From Litomosoides sigmodontis (lineage: Eukaryota; Nematoda; Chromadorea; Rhabditida; Onchocercidae), in the NCBI GenBank assembly GCA_963070105.1, contig OY718805.1, positions 8,042,001-8,106,000 on the forward strand: DNA of 64,000 nucleotides, written 5' to 3'. Both the position numbers and the translations under genes were made by a program. Below the pieces are notes generated by a model that did no database searches, was not told the DNA's origin, and saw only the letters and a program-made list of their open reading frames with translations. Of the stretch, positions 30,361 to 46,199 are shown piece after piece; position 1 is the stretch's first letter; every line of letters begins with the position of its first letter.

Positions 30361-33262
30361 ATGTCGGACGATGACCGCTTACCTGATATTGATGATATTG
30401 TGCTATCGGCGAGGAATAAAGCTTACAAATTGATATCTGTTATTGGTGAGGGAGGGTATGGCAGTGTATTCTTGGCTAGATGTGAGAATGATAAAAAGTT
30501 AGTCCGAACTTTGCAAGTAAATAATGCTGCGGAAGTTCGAGTTCGCTCATCATCAAAATCAATTTATGCTAAAATAGACGAAAAATTTTTCGCAACAAGA
30601 ATGTTGCATTCCACGATTTAATTAAGAATATGAAAATTATTAATTGATTGATTAATTTCTCTACTTTTTTCAACGAATTGAATTGAATAAATTCCTTCAT
30701 TTCTTTCAATTAACTGAAATTTAACATTGCTGCTAATACTTACAGTGTTAATTTTAATGTAAAATGAGATGAAATAAAATGTAATGGAATAGTTTCACAG
30801 GTCGGTGGCGTTAAAAGCTGAGAAATTCAGTAAAACAGTCTTAAGAGTTGAAATTGGTGTGTTGCGAGTAGCAAATCAACGACATTGTAAGCATATCTGC
30901 AAGATGTACGATTATGTATGCTTTCATAAATTTCAAATAACAACAAACAACCAACATTACCACCACCACCACCAAAACAACAACAAACGACAACAACAAA
31001 CAACAGTAACAACAAACAACAACAACAACAAACAACAACAACAACAAACAACAACAACAACAAACAACAACAACAAACAACAACAACAAACAACAACAAC
31101 AAACAACAACAACAAACAACAACAACAACAAACAACAACAGCGATAGCAAAAAACGACCATAATGACACCTAAAAATTTAATTTGATTTCTACTACAATT
31201 TACGAAAGGATTGTTTCTTATCGCATCATTGCCAAATAAAATTGATTAATATTATAAAATGACGTCAAATAAAATGACGTATTTTTAGGGACATGTTAAG
31301 CAGGAATTTATGTTCATCGTAATGTCATTACTTGGACCTGATTTGAATAAATTACGCAACCGTCAACCTGACAAACATTTTACACTTCGTATTTTTTTCT
31401 TCCTAAACATTTTTTTTCCCAAAAAAATTTCAACCAAACTATAGCTACACGATACTTCTAATTTTCATTAATTGAACGAATTATTAAAGCAAAAGCTTAC
31501 AGTAATTAGCTATCAGTGAAGAAAAAAAAAAGCGAACAGCAAAGAATATTTGCAGAAACTTCAACTCTAATAGCAATGGAGACGTTGAGTGCTATCGAAG
31601 AGTTGCATCAGTGCGGCTTTCTCTCACGTGACGTGAAACCTGGCAATTTTGCAATTGGTAGTAAAATTAATCATCAACAGCGTTGCATTTTCATATTCGA
31701 TTTCGGTCTTGCACGACGCTATCTTAACGAAGTTTGCATTTCAAGCCAACTTTTCACGTCAATATCAATCAAATTTATATTTGAACAAGTTTTCAAGTGA
31801 AAATTAGTAAAATTTAAACTTCAAATCAAATCTTTAAATTAACATTAATTAAAGTTTTACTTCAAACGAAACTTTTAGGTCAATATTAATCAAATTTATA
31901 TTTCATATCCTATCTTGCATTCAGTTTAAATTGTATTTTTATATTATATGCAAAAGGAGAGAGAACAAAGAAAATGAAAAAAAAAACTTAAAAATTACAA
32001 GCAATTAAATCAATTTATAAGGCAATAAGTAATTGATAAAAGTAATTAACAAATAAATACTACTAAAAAGAACGAATATCATTGAACGCGTGGAAAAAAT
32101 GCGTAAAATAGTGTTAGTTGTCCTTTAAATTTAAATGAATTACTCAATAAGAAATCATAAATAGCACTTAAAAACTAATCATCACATCTATAATATGTAA
32201 AATAATTGCAGAATCTGGAAGTGTTACCATCACGTGGTGAAATGGGTTGGCGTGGTACCACGCGATACGGCTCATTAAATGCTCATCATCGTCAAGATCT
32301 ATCACGACGTGATGATCTAGAATCATGGCTCTACATGATGGTAGAACTAACCAAAGGATCACTTCCATGGCGTTTTTTAACTGGTACAAGTAATACCAAA
32401 TCGTTTTTCTCTCTAAATCTCAATTTTGAAATAGTAAAAATGCAGGTTGTCTTCAGAATAGAATTATTAAAAGAGTTAAACAAAATTGTAATCCTTTTAT
32501 CTTTGTTTTTATTTCTGATGGAGAAAATGATTTTTCAAACAAAATAAAATGGTTTTTCTTTTTTTTTTTTAGATCGTTCACTTGTACAGAAAGCTAAAGA
32601 AGATGCGCGTACAACAACAAAGGAAAAATTTTTTGAGAATTGCCCGCTACAGTATGATCAAATTTTGCAAATTATTGATAAATTACACTTTGACGAAGCG
32701 CCACCATATGCAACGTTTCATAATATTCTAAATAAAGTACTCCTTATATTTTAGTTCCTATTTTATCACACTAACTTATAACATTCTAATGTTATCGAAG
32801 ATTTCTTTTTTTTAAGAATAATTTCATTGTCTCTTCTTTTTTCCGTTAATTTTTTTATTTCAAAATGAAAAAAAAGCTTTGAATTTGAAAATAGAGGACG
32901 TAAAAGAAAGAAAATAGTGAATGAAAAAATTTCACTTCTAAAATTTTATGTGTTAAAAGTATTCGTCCGTTAAGACAGCACGCCAACCAATAAGTGCAAA
33001 GTATGCATGGAATTTATGGTAATTATGCAATTGAATAGATGGAAAGTGATAGGTGGAGCGTTTAGTGAATTTGAAAATGCATTTCACTGATAACATCACA
33101 TTTGAACAGGTGGCGGACGAGAACGGTTTCGCGTTAGCGATGCGATACGACTGGAACGATAGCAGCGCATCGGAATCAGTCACGTCCACCTCAAATGCAA
33201 TGAGCTTCGATCACACTCCAACAAACAGTCAGAAGGCCGAAATCATTATTGCAGAACACTGA
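30361..33262 (+). CDS. Protein kinase, CK1 group, tau-tubulin-kinase-like
   Basis: Exons: 30361-30497, 30801-30915, 31289-31388, 31556-31731, 32212-32383, 32573-32736, 33110-33262; total 1017 nt, 338 aa, a compact kinase with almost no tail. Kinase landmarks: Gly-rich loop GEGGYGSV (29-36), VALK with Lys51, alpha-C Glu in LRVEIG, catalytic loop SRDVKPGNFAIGS (Ser141-Arg142-Asp143, Lys145, Asn148), DFG at 166-168, then RGEMGWRGTTRYGSLNAH and RRDDLESWLYMMVE. The SLNAH segment in place of APE puts it in the CK1 group, and FLxRDxKPxNFAxG points to the TTBK branch. The usual HRD His is Ser. Nematodes have many TTBK-like kinases, several of them germline-expressed; the substrate here is unknown. 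Intron 2 contains a (CAA/CAAAC) repeat. A polyadenylation signal follows the stop by 28 nt. Confidence 0.9.
30936..31140. repeat. Intronic CAA-rich microsatellite
   Basis: The tract is built of caacaa and caacaaa units (period 3 with periodic extra A), lying within intron 2 of the kinase gene. It is translatable in several frames as poly-Gln/Asn/Thr, but the flanking exons join in phase without it, so it is read as intron. Confidence 0.85.
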
Positions 33263-33290
33263 GCATCACCTGATCACTTACCTGTTCAAT

Positions 33291-33296
33291 AATAAA
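33291..33296 (+). terminator. AATAAA polyadenylation signal of the kinase gene
   Basis: A canonical AATAAA occurs 28 nt after the kinase stop codon (33260-33262). The simple-repeat block begins only about 35 nt further on, so cleavage probably occurs at or before its edge. Confidence 0.6.
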
Positions 33297-33330
33297 TCAT
33301 AGCTATTTGTTTAACGACAGCAACAATTAA

Positions 33331-34983
<1,653 letters not shown>

Positions 34984-37900
34984 TCACAGTGATAACTGCG
35001 CCGATATCTGACACATATCAGTAGCATTACCAAAGATGTGGATATTTTGCTTCGCTCCGCAACAATTAATCTTTTCGCTGCGTAGCAGCAATGCGTCCGC
35101 TTGTGACAACTGCGCAAACAGCGATCGAAGATAGCACGGTGGCGTGAAGTGAGTTGTTAAAATTTCCTGCACCGCCAAATACGCACTTACAACGCCGGCA
35201 ACTGATGCGATTGCTAGAAGAGGAGAGAAATTACGGTTAAAGTTAAATCATCAAAATGAATGAATTCATTTATTGTAAAACAATCAAAAAATTGCAATTA
35301 AATAATTATCCACCTCGCAATGAATATCATTAAATATCTCTGTTTGTTTTGCATACATTACATGTATGCCAAAGTAGAGGAGAGGAGATAGGTAGGTGTA
35401 AATGAAATAAAATTGAGGTCAATAAATGAACTCATCAAATATGTCATCAGTAATTAGAGTTGGAAAAGTTTAGATAACCTAAATTTGGATAAACGAAAAT
35501 TACAAATTAATTCAATAGAAAGTTTTATTTCATTTCGTTAAATTAATGCATTTTCTGTTGCATAATTTATTCTTTGCTATATTAAACTTTTTCGCTGAAC
35601 GTAAATAACAACAAAAAATGAAATTAGAAATTTACACAATTTTTTTTTCTCTCGCAGAATTCTAACGAATAAATTGAAAAACAACAGCAGAAAGCGTGTG
35701 TGTGTGTGCGTGAAAAAATTATTGATAATTTAATCAAATCATTCAATCAAATATTTCGAAAAATTTACATAAAACATATAAAACTATATGCATCGATTGT
35801 TTTATCTGAATTTAAATTCATTTTTTCCATTTAAATTCACCGAACGGTTTTTTTTATTTAAATTTTTTTATATTAAAATTTTTTTTATATTTTCACATAT
35901 TTTTTATTTAAATTCATCAAGCACTTTTTTTATCTAATAAATTTTCAATTTAAAATTCATTGAACATTTTGCAGTTTCCGCATGAAATTTGTTGAATTTT
36001 ATTTGCACCGATTTTTGCATATAAAATTTTTTTTTGAATTTTCTTTATAGTTTAATAAAAATTTTTAAGAAACGAAGGAAAAGGAAAAAAAAATGCTCAC
36101 AAATGATGAAACCATTCCATAGCAATTTTTTCTTCTCAGTCCGTCGTACAACTCTGAAAGAGAAAAGGAACAATTATTGAGAAAATGCAAAAATTCCACA
36201 TCAATAATGTTGAAGTGTAACATTGACGGCGAAATTTATTGCATTAAAAATGCCTCATTCCTGATGCTTTTTTTCCGGATCACTAAAAAAAAGACGTCAC
36301 TTACTCCGGAAATGTGGGTATTTTGTAATCACGTGTTTTCTCATCAATACACATCGCATTTAGGTATAAATTTGTCAGCGCTGGTAGCACAACACACGTT
36401 GGTGGATTTGTTAATGCACCAACAAAATTCATGAACGGTCCGAAGTCAGGTACAGTTAGGGCGCAAATTAGGATTGAGCCAAGTACCGCCGAACGTATCA
36501 GTACACGTTGCATTCCGAATGCTACACAAAAACAAGAGAAGAAAGAAAAAACGAACGTTAACAATGTAATTTAAAATATAAAATTAAATAATTGTAAAAG
36601 CTAACATTAATTTAACAACTCACAATTAACCCATAGCAATAAAATAATTATATAAAAAGTTAAATTAACAAATTGAATTTTTTAAGCGTAAACGAAATTG
36701 CATTTGAGATACGTTGTTTTACAATGATAGATCATTTAAATTAATAATTTTTAAAATTTAAAAAGTCTAACAATGTGGCGCATTGAAGAAATGTTCAGCT
36801 TGTTGATTTAGCGGATTGACCATAATGATCACTGCAAGAATGCAATGAAGTGCTATGGTTAAATTGGCAGCATGTCGAATCCATGACGTTTGCACGGAAT
36901 CGATTATCGAGCTACGCATGCTACTGCCGTACGTCAAATAACCGTAAACCGATAGTGGCATGTACAGGAGGGCAACAACTGTAACATTTAACGTAAACAA
37001 ATTTCCTAAATACAATCTCAAATAATAGAAGAATAAAATTGTAATTTTAACATCAATTATGCCAAATAATATTTAAATTTATTTTTATTGAAACTAAATT
37101 AGGATTTATTGACAATTTTTGATCCTTCAATTCTTTGTCTTTTTTAATTCCACACTTCTTTTCCTTTTTTTGAAAATAATAAATGAATGAATAAATAGAT
37201 GTATGAAATGCATGTGTCTTAACGATTTGTGCATTTCTTTTCAAATTTTTTTTTTAAATTTGTAAATTTCTTTTTTAAATTAAATTACTGTAATTAAGTG
37301 AAGGAGAGCTGAATTAAAGATTGCAAATGAAACGTACTGCAAAAACCAAGAATGATCGATTTGGAAAAATCAGCTGGACGATGCATGTCATGTTGAATGG
37401 TTGGAAATACCTGATGACCGCTGAATGCAAACAGAAAAGTGCCTAAGCTGACCACTGCACCACTCACTGAAGCTTTCGGATAATGCGCTTCCGATATGCA
37501 TGCATCAATATCAATGCTAATGCCTAAACCAATTAGCAGAACGGCCAACATCGTGCACATCATTGCCACTAAAACTGCTAGCCTGAAATGAAATAGGCCA
37601 ATATGTAAATGAGTGAAATTTCAAAAATTACACTGTTAACAGAAATGAAATGGAAATGAATTACCAGAAATCAGCCGGCGATTTGAGATATGTCAATGGC
37701 ATAATTGCAATTGCTACAACACACAGCAAATAGCAAAGGCTAATATTTGCGTCAAAAAATGACGCCAAAAAATTCTGCAGAATTTTGGACGACAGAAGTA
37801 TGAATACCACTGATGTGCCGAACATTGTCAAATAAACAATACGAGCAGCAGTTTTTCTAAAATTAATTTAATTAATTTAAGTTTTAATTAGTTTAATTAA

Positions 37901-38774
37901 AAAATAAAACTAATTGATTTAATTTAATTAACTTGTTAAAATTTATTCAATTAAATGATTAGAGTGTGTTGATAAACGATTGTGCTCATCGGTTATTTGA
38001 CAGAGAGAGAAAGAGAGAGAGAGAGATAAAAGAAGAAATTGAAAGAAAATTTGGGATCTTTTTTTTCAAATTCCTACTTCATCGTCTTCCCCATACTTCT
38101 CATTGCCATTTCAGGATACGGCTTACGACAATGACTGTGATAAATAGGCCATCGCTTCTGCATGATAATCCAATTTTGGCCAAGTAAATAAGCCGTGTAG
38201 GCGAAAAATATTGTTATCACAATCAGAAATAATACACCAGTGATAAGACCTACAAGTAAACTAAGCTCTCTTTTTTGCTTCAGCCAAATTTCTAAATTAA
38301 AATTCATTATCCATTGAATACTGTTGTAAAGAGCAATTTTCTCTTAATACAAATAGCCTTAATTAGTGATCGTTTGACACCAAAGTATATGACACAAACT
38401 GAAATGTTAATTCCCTAGGTGATAATGCTATTCCTAGAAAAATAGGATGCAATCATAAATTAGCAATCTTGAAAAAACTTAGCTTAGCAAATAGTCGTAG
38501 ATCGGAAATGAAATTTTTATTCTCACTTCGAAGTTTCCATTTCTAATTTCATAGCTTTTCCAAAAAGTTAACAAGCTAGGAACATTTGACAGAATAATTG
38601 TAAAGCATAGAATGTAAATGTAAAAAATTAAAATAGAAAAATAAATTTCAATTTACCAGTTTGAAGGAATGCAACAGGCATTGCCACAATTCCACCACCG
38701 ACCACATCAGCAACGATGAAGAAAGCTGCAACGATCCATCCTAAGCCTCGTCTTGATTGTGCGCTAACAACCAT
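34984..38774 (-). CDS. AAAP-family amino acid transporter (SLC32/SLC36-like)
   Basis: Exons in transcription order: 38774-38657, 38249-38078, 37856-37665, 37582-37338, 36978-36772, 36521-36305, 36153-36113, 35213-34984; total 1422 nt, 473 aa. The product is a polytopic membrane protein of the Aa_trans superfamily, which moves neutral amino acids, often with protons. TM1 carries [19 protein letters not shown] (10-28) and [10 protein letters not shown]. The family hallmark [17 protein letters not shown] lies at 208-224. It is followed by [23 protein letters not shown] and by [12 protein letters not shown] late TM segment is split by a 41 nt exon (36153-36113) and continues in exon 8 as [15 protein letters not shown]. 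The C-terminus ends with a Cys-rich tail. Substrate and membrane (plasma, lysosomal or vesicular) cannot be told. A ttttag acceptor lies 7 nt upstream of the ATG. Confidence 0.9.
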
Positions 38775-41700
38775 TTCTATTCTAAAATTACATTTCTTTT
38801 TTTTTACAATTATTCTTTAAAAAAAAAGAAACACCAAAATTCACAAATTTCCTAAAAATAATTAAAAACCATTCGCAAAAATTTCAATATTAATATTAAT
38901 ATTAGCAGTGAATGAATGAATTACTAAAATTTGAAATGTGGCAATTTCATAAAATTTGCAAACATAAATATTATTGACATGTGCGCTACTGGTTTTTAAA
39001 CCAAATCGTAAGAACTGGATAAAGCATATAAATTATCAATTAACCAACATTATAAGAAGTTAGACGGAAAAGAGAGAGATAGAGAGAGGGAGAGAAGGAA
39101 AAAAACAGGCCGAAAAATTTTAAATTTAAAAATATCTTTCAAGCATGTAGATGTCTTTTTTTTTGGTCAAACATAATAGTCAAAATATTGCAGGAATTTC
39201 TCTTCCAACATTTTCTTTTCTCCTTTAAATAATAAATGCTTTTAAGATTTTTTTATAATAAGCACCTCTGTAATCATCAAAAAAAGGTAATTTAAAAATC
39301 AATAGTTTTTAAATACCTAAAAAAAGCTATAAAAAAAATTTCACATTGCTAACCTTACAGATAAATTTAAAAAAAATTGAAAAATAGGTAGTGAAAAATA
39401 GGTAGTCAAAAATTTTTTTAAATTTGAAATAAATTGCAATTTATTTCAAACAAATTCATTCATTCATGCCACAACCAGTTTTTGTATGATTTCAATCAAA
39501 AGCATCAAAAGGACGAAAGGTTATGCGAGAAGGAGGAGAAATGAAAAATTTTTGAAAATTTCATCAAAAAAATACAATTAAAAAATTTTATTCGCTTTTT
39601 AATGATGAAAAAAAGGAGGACGACAATATTTCTTTTACATTTTGACAGATATTTTCAGAATGAAAAAAAATATATTTCAATATATTCGCTTATTTATTCA
39701 ATGTTCAAATTCAAAAAAAAAAATGAATTGAAAAAAATGGATGGAACGGAAAATTTTATTCCATCGAATTCATAACTTATTTTATTTCGTTAATTTTGTG
39801 ATTCAATGAAGCAATTTCTTCATTTACAGTACACGAAATGTTTTTTTTTTTTGGCATCACTATCATATCATTTGCTAGTGAGTGTTGAAATTGCGGAAAA
39901 AAATTCTTTTCTCAAAATGTAAATGTTAACGATTGATTAATTTACAAATTAGCAAAATAGTCCAATTTGTTGAACAGTTAAATTTTTTTTGCAAAGATTA
40001 AAATGAAATTTACCACAATTCGAAGCACACAAAAGCAAGCAAATATAATGCAAGAAAATTATTTCATTTTTTCCTCAAATAATGCAAATCGTAAAATTTT
40101 TCAGTTTTTTTTTAAAAAAATATAAAATTACAAGTATATCGCTTGTACTAAATGAAAAGTTAGCGCTAAGTATTAAAGTGAATGAATTGTTCAAACGTAA
40201 AATTTCACCAATTTCAATTTGTGAAAATGCGATCGTACACTGGCACGCAATGTGGGAGTGCATGCGCAAAATTCTTTATTAATGTTTGATGCTACCAATA
40301 CAGCTTGTGCTATTTCGACGTATTTACGCTTTACGCTACGCCACGTCTGTTACAATTATCCAAAGAAAAAATAATACAGGAATTTTGCAATTATATGACT
40401 GGTAGGTTACGTCAAGATTAGTTTCATTAAATTGGCATCACACATCAGCGGCTGTTAAAATAGCGCCGTAGGCATCTATGCATCATGACATTTATGATAA
40501 TAACTCTAATCAACGACTTCAACGATTAATGCTGTAATTTAATTGATCAAATTAATGAAACAAAGCTTCAAAAGTATTTCGCCGTCAAATAGAAAGCAAT
40601 TGCAACGTGAAATTCTTTTCTTTTTTTTTTTAAACTAAACAACCGTTGTTGCAAAACAAAAAAAAAGATATTTCAAAATAAGGAGTGAATAAATTGATAA
40701 ACTGATAACTGATAAGCTCCTATTTTTAATAACGAGTGATAATCTTGTCAATTTTTCGCCTTTGTTGCAAACGTTTGATGAAATGAAAGTGGTCAATAAT
40801 TAAATGATAGGAGCAAAATATAATTAGCATAGTAGTAAGAGCTTAAATAAATTGAATGAAATGATATTACAAGGTACTGTACTGCCGTCCTGATGTCATA
40901 GCGCATTAGCAGGTATTACTGTATTCAACACGCTTCACTCCTACGCTGATACAAATAAAGCAATTTCATAACAAATATTCCCAAAATCAAAAATTAGTAA
41001 TTAAATTAATTGATGAATTTGTTTATTTAATTGATATTGCTCGATTGAACATGACGGCTTTATTTAAAAGGAAATGAATTAAAAAAATAAAAAAATTTGC
41101 TTTCGTGAACTGATAACACTCATAGAATTTCATTTTTTTTTTCGTACAAATGATTGATTAGCTAATACAAAAAAACAAAATTGCTAGTTTCGAAGACAAA
41201 ATACAACGGTAAACTGAAAAAGATCTACATATAAACAAGCATAAAATAATAGTTAATCAAATTTTGAATTTTTTCACTTAAATGAATTAAATTTTGATAT
41301 TTTGAATTTTGAATTTTTGAACACTTTCATCGCTTTGAAAACATTTCCTCTTTAAAAACTGATAATGTTGAAGTGCTAATATTTCTATGCCAGATTGCCT
41401 TCCGAAAAAATTGAAAAAATACAAAAAATATGATAAAATACAAATCCAGTAGTTTCATTTTTTACGGTTAAATTTTAGGAAAATGAGAAAAAGCTTTCGA
41501 CTTGAAAAAGAAGCATTCAAAGCGTAGAGCGAGGTGAATGCTGCTGTATTGTCGCAATGCCAATGATTTAATTAATTTTCATAAAAAACGAGAAAAGAAA
41601 TTGAAATTCCTCAAATTATTTTCTTCCGCGTTGCGACAAAATGACTAAATATGTAAATTAGTGAATTAATAAGTGAAATTTTTAATTTTAAATTCTAATT

Positions 41701-44639
41701 TACAAGCAGCTTTTTTACACTTTTTTAAAACTACTTAAAAACTATGCTTAGAAACTGATTTTATGATAAAGTACATACATTATTTTTTGATTTCAATTTG
41801 GAAATATATCAGTCCAATTTTTTTTTTGTAAAATTTCAACGCATCCCACACTTCAAAATTTGTTTCCTTAGAATATTTTAAGCAATAAAAGAGTGGGAAT
41901 AAAATAGTTCGCAAATATGAAAAAAGAAAAATTCCGAAAGTTTTATGCAATCAAAATTTTATAAGTCTTATGAAATTTTTTATAGATTTAAACGAAAAAA
42001 ATTCGGGACAAACAGAAAGCAAATGAGCAACGCCGATCTTTTGTGTGAAATTTGCCATCAAAATTAATTTTATTTTTTTAAAGAAACTTATAAAATGACA
42101 AAAAAAATTTTTTAAAATCTTCTCAAAATATTTGACAAATTCAATTTCAAATTTCCTCCAAAACTTCGTTCCATGAACGCTTGAATTTTGAAATGTTGTA
42201 TTGAATGATTTAAGAAGTAATGATGCAAATAGCTGTTTTATTCATCGATCCATTGTTTTTTTCCGTTATTTTTCACCAAAATTATTTGTGATGAAATTGT
42301 AATTCAAAAAATAATTGAATTAAAATAGACTATAAAAATAGAAATGAAATATAATAGAAATGTCGTTATGACAAACTATCCATGGTATTAAACTGATAAT
42401 AAACAATTATCAATCAAAACACACACTTTTTTCAAAAAAAATTTCCAAATTTTTTTTAGAAAAAAAAAACAAACTTAAAAAATTAAACTATAAATGCTCT
42501 TGTAATTTTATATTAAATTGACTTTTCGTCTATTCATTGTATTTCTTCTATATTATTCACCACCGGTCCTATTTCATCATTGACTTTTTTCATTTTCCTT
42601 TTCAAATTTCATAATTTCTCATCGCTTTCACACTTTATTACAAAACATGCAAAATGTAGTCATCAAAAAGAAAAAAAAAATGAAGAGACAAATCTTCAAA
42701 ATGAGTCCTTCTTTCTTTCTCTCTCAACTTTCTCCACCACCCTCTTCCTCATTCCACCACATTTTCTCTTTCTTTTTTTTTTTTTTTTGTAAACAAAGAT
42801 GAAAACTTGTTTATCATTACGTCCGTCCATCTTGAATAAGTAAGTGATCAGTATAAGAAGTTGGTAAATACACAAACCTAAATGTGCACAAAACACAATT
42901 GGGTGAGCATTTAAAGATTTAAAGAAATTGTTGTACAAATGGTAGGAAAGTTAAAAATTAAATTTTTCTAGTTAAATTATTAAATGTAATAAACAACATA
43001 TTAAAAGAAATGAATTTTATGAAAGAGCAAAAAAAAAGGACGGCAGAATGCATTGCTAATGTTTGCACAGCGAAATCAAACATAAATATTTTTTAAATCA
43101 GTGAGGAAAATTTTTAAATTAATACATTTATGTGTCAATCAATATCGACAGATCAATATGTACGGGTCAATTTGTATGTGTAAGATCAATAAGTCAAGAA
43201 AAGAATCAAAATGCACGCACGTATGCAAATTAATGTAAATGTAAATCAAAACCAAGAAAAAATTAACTAAAATGAGTCAAAAAATAAATAAATAAATAAA
43301 AATTCCAGATCAATGTATGTAAATCAGTAGGAATAAATAAATATGAATTTGAAATCAATAGATATAAATCGATATATATGTAATTAGTTATTTTGTTACA
43401 AGAAATAATTATTATCAAATTCAATTGGCGTTCTTAAGCAGAAGTTTGCAATAATTTTGTTCAATTAAATACGAAAGCAAAGAATTCTTAGCGCAAGGAT
43501 TTAAACTCGAAATTAAACGAGAGAGAAAGAGAAGGAGGGAAGAGAAAGCGAAAGAGGAAGAGAGAGAGAAAGAGAGAGAGAGAGAGGGGAAGGAATATGA
43601 ACGAGCGAATTGTTCGAAAAAAAAGAGCATATAACGATGGAATGATACGAATTATATGAAAAGTTAGCAATCAATAAATGTATGTATAATTTCGACTAAA
43701 ATGAAAAGCATCACAAAAGTGAATTTGCATTTACATCAATAGTTTTAAAACACAAAAAAAAAACCCTTTGTTTTTCACCGACCATTTGCTATAGAATGGA
43801 TTTGCTGCTTTTTTCCTCATTTTTGCATGAGGAAAAATGCAGCAAATTTTATTAAAACTAAAAACAAAAATTTTATTAAAACTAAAGGAACACAAAAAAA
43901 GTAGAATAGGAATTAGGAGCGAATGACTGAATTGTGTTGCACACTAAAAAATAAATCTGTTTTTTTTTCTGAAATAATTTTTAGTGATGGAAAATTATTT
44001 TTATAAAAATGTTAATTGATGAGGCATTTCTTTTTTCCTTTCTTTTTTTTTGGTGAAAAAAGTATATCTATCAGTGATCGTCAGGATGGAATATGGTGAT
44101 GAGAGTGTGGCGTGGAGAAAATAAAGATTAGGTGTGGTAACGATTTCAATGTGCTTGAAATTTTTTTTTTCACAAAATGAAATCTTCCTATGGTGCATTT
44201 TTAATTCATTATAGGAAAGAGGAATGTTATTTAATTTAATATTTGTTACTTGATTTTTTTTTGAATTTATTTGATTTGATATTTAATTTGGCATAATAAT
44301 ATATTACAAACAAAATTATTCGTCGTTATTTTTTATCGTCCGTTGTGCCTGTTTTTATTTAATGCTTGAAAAATATAACCTTTACATTTCTTTCTTTCTT
44401 TCTCTCTCTCTCTCTCTCTTCGTTACTCCTTTTTTGCATTGCTTTTCGCTTTTCAAATAAGATTTTTTTTTCATAATCAAATTAAATTTTTTTTTCTTCC
44501 ATTTTCATAATTTTATTTATTTCTCATTTTGATAAAAAAAAATTATTTGCATTTTTTTTTATTTGAGTGAATGTAATTCAAAATCAATCAATACCTTTTA
44601 AATGGATCAGCGAATGAATGAATAATTTAAATAGCAATT

Positions 44640-44830
44640 GCTTTTATAATTGATAACCTAACAGCTTCAATGATAAGAATAATTAATAATTAGTGATGAT
44701 AATGATAATTAGTAATAGTGATAACAGATAGGTATAATGATCACTGATATGAATCTTTATCATTTAATCCTTCAAATAATACTTCCAGAAATCCTTATCA
44801 TTTGTTATATCAAATAATATTATTAAAAAT
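44640..44830. repeat. GATAA-rich degenerate repeat, copy 1
   Basis: The order of blocks (gataattagtaatagtgataacag, ataggtataatg, ctttatcattta, acttccagaaatccttatca, caaataat) is repeated with divergence at 46200-46440. This indicates an old dispersed or duplicated repeat. Confidence 0.45.
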
Positions 44831-46199
44831 TTTTGAAAACGGAACGAAAAATAACCTTCAACAGTGGAATGACTGTTTATGAGGTGACCACATTTTTAGA
44901 CAACTTTTTTTTTTCGTTTTGAATATATTTGTGAGAAAAAAAATTTTAACCATTGACTTATTGTTCACTTGACAGTACTGGCCTTATTTCCATGATAGGT
45001 TGCAATTTTAATTTTGCAAAATTTCACTTTATTTTGAATGAAATGAAAAGGATGACAGTTACATGAATGATTTAGCATTCTTCTTTCCTTCCTTCCTTCC
45101 TCAATCAATCATTTCAGCAATGTACGTGCGGAATAAATTAAATAAAATCGGTAAATCCATTGAATGAATGATTTCACTGATAGGTGGGAGTAATGTATGG
45201 GACGATTTTCCATCATATATTTCATCAGTTAATGACAAAAAAAAAGATTGCTCAGTTTAAATTCTCCATGCAAAATTTCGGATTTCAATCAATGTCGAAA
45301 GTGCTGCTCAATGCTACTGCTACAACTACCATAAGTTATATTTCGTACATTTTGAATTCAAAATTAAAGTAGTCTTCGAGTGAATTAAAAATAAAAAGTA
45401 AAACTAATTAAGCAATTAGCAAATTTAATTAAAATTGAATTTCATGTGGATGTAATCAAAGAACGAAATTAAAATTTTTCCTACAAATTATAGATGCGTT
45501 AACATACGTTATTGGCATACTTATGATGAGGTTAAATTGAGTTAAATTAATTTAATGCAACTCATTTTGCTTAGTGAAACTACATTGCTTCAAATTTTTG
45601 AAATTCAACCGATCAGGCAAAGTATACTTACAATAACTAAGGAGTGATAAATGGTATGATTAGCACCAATAAGCTTACTCCTCCCCCCGCCCCCCTCCTT
45701 TTAACTTCCGCTAATACTTAACCTTCATTTTTCAGTGTTTTTATTTTTCCCGGAAATTTGTGCATTTACCACAATGCCACGTAAAATATTTGTTAAAAAT
45801 TCAAATGAAAGGTTGCCCAAATAAATTTTGCTATAATTGCTACGCTTACATAATAAGAAGCTAAGTTAATGAATGAATTAAAATCAAAAACGAATCAAAA
45901 TTTCATCTTCAGGCACACTTTGCTTGCTCATTAACCCTCAAAATTTGTAGGAAACGAAATAAATTCTTACATAAAATGCATCCAACAATTGAATGAAATT
46001 TCAGAAATGCTGGGAAAATGAAAAATGAAAAACAATGTGATAGTTGTAAAAAAAAACAAAAAAAAAACTATCAAATTTCACATCCAAATTTCTAACTTAG
46101 GAGTAATGCAAAGACGAAAATGCCTTACTTCCATTTCTCTTCTTTTTTCGTTGTTTGCTTTTCAATTTATGAAAATTAATTTTGTCGAAAAAGAGCGCT

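Noticed and set aside
30805..31173. Continuous 122 aa ORF through kinase exon 2 into a Gln/Asn/Thr repeat
   Set aside because: A GT donor at 30916 joins exon 2 in phase to the kinase segment at 31289, whereas the repeat has no counterpart in TTBK-like kinases.
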